From Campylobacter novaezeelandiae (GTDB lineage Bacteria; Campylobacterota; Campylobacteria; Campylobacterales; Campylobacteraceae), in contig NZ_QPGR01000014.1 of NCBI RefSeq assembly GCF_004323845.1, positions 1 through 38,738 of the forward strand: a stretch of 38,738 nucleotides of DNA, given 5' to 3'. The notes beneath the pieces are model-generated. The model made no database searches. It saw nothing but the letters and a program-made list of their open reading frames with translations, and was not told where the DNA came from. Position numbers and translations under genes: made by a program. Shown one piece after another: positions 37,209 through 38,738 of this stretch; the stretch's first letter is position 1; each line of letters begins with the position of its first letter.

Positions 37209-38738
37209 ATGGGTCGACAAAAACATAGTTTATTTAAAAAAGAAATGGGGGGGGGGATTGAAAAAAACCATTCTTGCTCATCTAAAAAACTAGTTCTTTC
37301 TTTAGTTACAATTTCTTTTTTAAGTTCTTATTCTTATGCAGATAATTCTAATGTAAAAGCTTATAGTGAAGTAAATTTAAAAAGTAGATCAGCAAGTGTT
37401 TATCAAAATACTAACACTACTATAAATCAATCTTTAAATAATACTCATACTGTAACTGGCGCTGGTAACACTCTTGTTATAGGAAGTAGCGGTTCAGTTA
37501 TAGTTTCAGGTGGCAACAGTCAAGCAGTAAATTTCACTCAAGGCTCTTCAACTTCTACCTTTTTAAATCAAGGAACACTTCAAGGTGGAAATAATACAGC
37601 TAGTGTTCAAGTAGGAGCAAATAAACAAAACGGTGTCACCATAGAAACTTTTACCAATGAAGGTATCATAGGTAATGATTCTTCTAGATATGGAGTTACA
37701 GTTTGGGGAACAGATAGTTCTAAATCTACTATAACTAATTTTAGCAATAAAGGAACTATAAGTTCAAGTTCTGGCGAAGCTATTTATCTTGGTAATACTG
37801 AGATTACAACTTTTAAAAATGAAGGAACGATTAAAAGTAATAGTGGTGATGGAATACATATAGCTGGTGGAACAACTATCGATAATTTTACTAATAGTGG
37901 CATTATAACAACTAGTGGAACAACTGAGCCAACCGGTGCAAATTCTATAAAAGCTTCTTCAGGGGTAAAATTAAGAGGTTATATAAAAACATTTACCAAT
38001 GAAAGCAATGGAGTCATTTCAGCTATAACTGGAGTAAATGTAGTAGCTTCTACTATAGATAATTTTACCAACAAAGGAACTATAGAATCAACCTCAAGCA
38101 ATACTCAACTTGGTGCAGCAATAAATTTGGTGCATTTTTATGGTAATTCAGATATTAAAACTTTCACTAATGAAGGTTTAATAAAAAGTGCTCAAGCAAA
38201 TGGTATAGCTATAGAAGCTGGTAATAAAATAGAAACTTTTATTAATAAAGGTACTATAGATGTTGCTAATAATGGTATGATGTTTTTTGATGCAGGTGGT
38301 GCCACAGGTAAAGTTGATATCGGTGAAATCACTATAGAAAGTGGTGGTATCATTAAAGCAGGAAATAATGCAATCAATATTGATGGAAGCAAAAATGGTA
38401 TCGAAGGAACAGGTATTAATGTAAAAAGTGGCGGTATATTAAATGGTGGTAATGCAGGTATTTATATAGGAGCTAATAATAATGTAAATACAAGCATCAC
38501 TGTATCTGGAACTATCCAAGGTGGTAATGGTGGTATAATTAATACTGGAACCATAGGACAAGAAGGTGTGTCAAATCAACAACATGGTATCACTATTGAA
38601 AATGGAGGTACTATTACTTCTACAAACGGTAAAGGTATTTTAAACACAGATAATGGAATTATCTATGGTAATATTATAAATCAAAGTAATAACGATTTAA
38701 CCTTAAAAAATGATTCTAGTGCTACTATTACAAGTGGT
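37209..38738 (+). CDS. phase-variable autotransporter-like surface protein, 3' end cut by the window, ON
   Basis: The frame is open from ATG 37209 to the window end: 510 codons with no stop, read base by base. After a short hydrophilic stretch and MGGG comes a signal sequence (KKLVLSLVTISFLSSYSYA, cleavage likely before DNS near residue 46). The mature part is a Gly/Asn/Thr-rich beta-helix with at least eight units of the form xFxNxGxI (such as ETFTNEGII and DNFTNKGTI) spaced 24-35 residues. This fits the CapA-like autotransporter adhesins of Campylobacter; the outer-membrane barrel expected at the C-terminus is outside the window. A G10 tract at codons 13-16 makes expression switchable. An ATG at 37245, just before the tract, could also initiate. 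It is ON at G10: G9 and G11 both meet stops soon after. Confidence 0.88.
   Translation, partial: MGRQKHSLFKKEMGGGIEKNHSCSSKKLVLSLVTISFLSSYSYADNSNVKAYSEVNLKSRSASVYQNTNTTINQSLNNTHTVTGAGNTLVIGSSGSVIVSGGNSQAVNFTQGSSTSTFLNQGTLQGGNNTASVQVGANKQNGVTIETFTNEGIIGNDSSRYGVTVWGTDSSKSTITNFSNKGTISSSSGEAIYLGNTEITTFKNEGTIKSNSGDGIHIAGGTTIDNFTNSGIITTSGTTEPTGANSIKASSGVKLRGYIKTFTNESNGVISAITGVNVVASTIDNFTNKGTIESTSSNTQLGAAINLVHFYGNSDIKTFTNEGLIKSAQANGIAIEAGNKIETFINKGTIDVANNGMMFFDAGGATGKVDIGEITIESGGIIKAGNNAINIDGSKNGIEGTGINVKSGGILNGGNAGIYIGANNNVNTSITVSGTIQGGNGGIINTGTIGQEGVSNQQHGITIENGGTITSTNGKGILNTDNGIIYGNIINQSNNDLTLKNDSSATITSG
37247..37256 (+). repeat. G10 contingency tract, ON state
   Basis: Ten G directly after ATG 37245. 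With 10, both possible start codons read into the signal peptide. With 11 a TGA follows within two codons; with 9 a TAG follows after about 12 codons. Confidence 0.9.

Noticed and set aside
37644..38260. Regular FxNxG units read as a possible CRISPR or DNA repeat array
   Set aside because: The units are variable at DNA level, unevenly spaced and in one open reading frame; they are protein repeats.
38192..38392. 66-codon minus-strand frame
   Set aside because: Lies inside the repeat region of the autotransporter gene and mirrors its repeats.

Overview
The window (about 28% GC, very AT-rich coding, tightly overlapping genes) comes from a Campylobacter chromosome of the C. jejuni/C. coli type. 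The protein sequences and gene order match blocks I know from C. jejuni: lnt | yajC-secD-secF-leuS-lptE-GGDEF-like-folC-M23 peptidase-bactofilin-mfd-magIII-thiD-thiE-hemD, then uvrB | coiled-coil gene-small gene-pseudopilin-priA, then pbpA-maf-alaS | degT-Gfo/Idh-hemH. These blocks are not adjacent in the C. jejuni reference order as I remember it, so the window either belongs to a related species or carries rearrangements. No rRNA, tRNA, CRISPR or insertion sequence was seen.

Layout: 1-1200 is the 3' part of a DUF2972-type gene. 1304-2635 is lnt, divergent from and overlapping the start of yajC. 2608-17775 is one run of 14 co-directional genes, nearly all overlapping, covering protein export, leucyl-tRNA charging, LPS assembly, folate, cell shape, DNA repair, thiamine and haem. 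17829-22390 is an accessory block: a PAAR-like protein, a MATE exporter, a periplasmic Cu/Zn superoxide dismutase, and an alkaline-phosphatase/sulfatase-fold membrane transferase that is switched off by frame. 22598-27486 holds uvrB and a divergent four-gene unit ending in priA. 27527-33916 is a leftward run alaS-maf-pbpA-DUF2972. 34032-36883 is a sugar aminotransferase, an oxidoreductase and ferrochelatase. A surface autotransporter-like gene starts at 37209 and runs off the window.

The most notable theme is three homopolymeric contingency tracts in or predicted to control surface-related genes: G7 (minus strand) in the sulfatase-family gene, currently OFF but restored exactly by one extra G; C9 in the coding strand of the complete DUF2972 gene, ON; and G10 in the autotransporter-like gene, ON. 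The two DUF2972 paralogues share a layout (HGVG near the N-terminal third, VRDP in the middle, a YIDM/FIDM element, and a SWKYY tail) that resembles the sulfotransferase fold. I propose that they are phase-variable group transferases acting on surface glycans; this is inference. Other points of interest are an orphan PAAR-like tip protein, a degenerate GGDEF protein in the sec/leuS operon, an 85-base overlap between a shape peptidase and its bactofilin, and several perfect inverted repeats at promoters.
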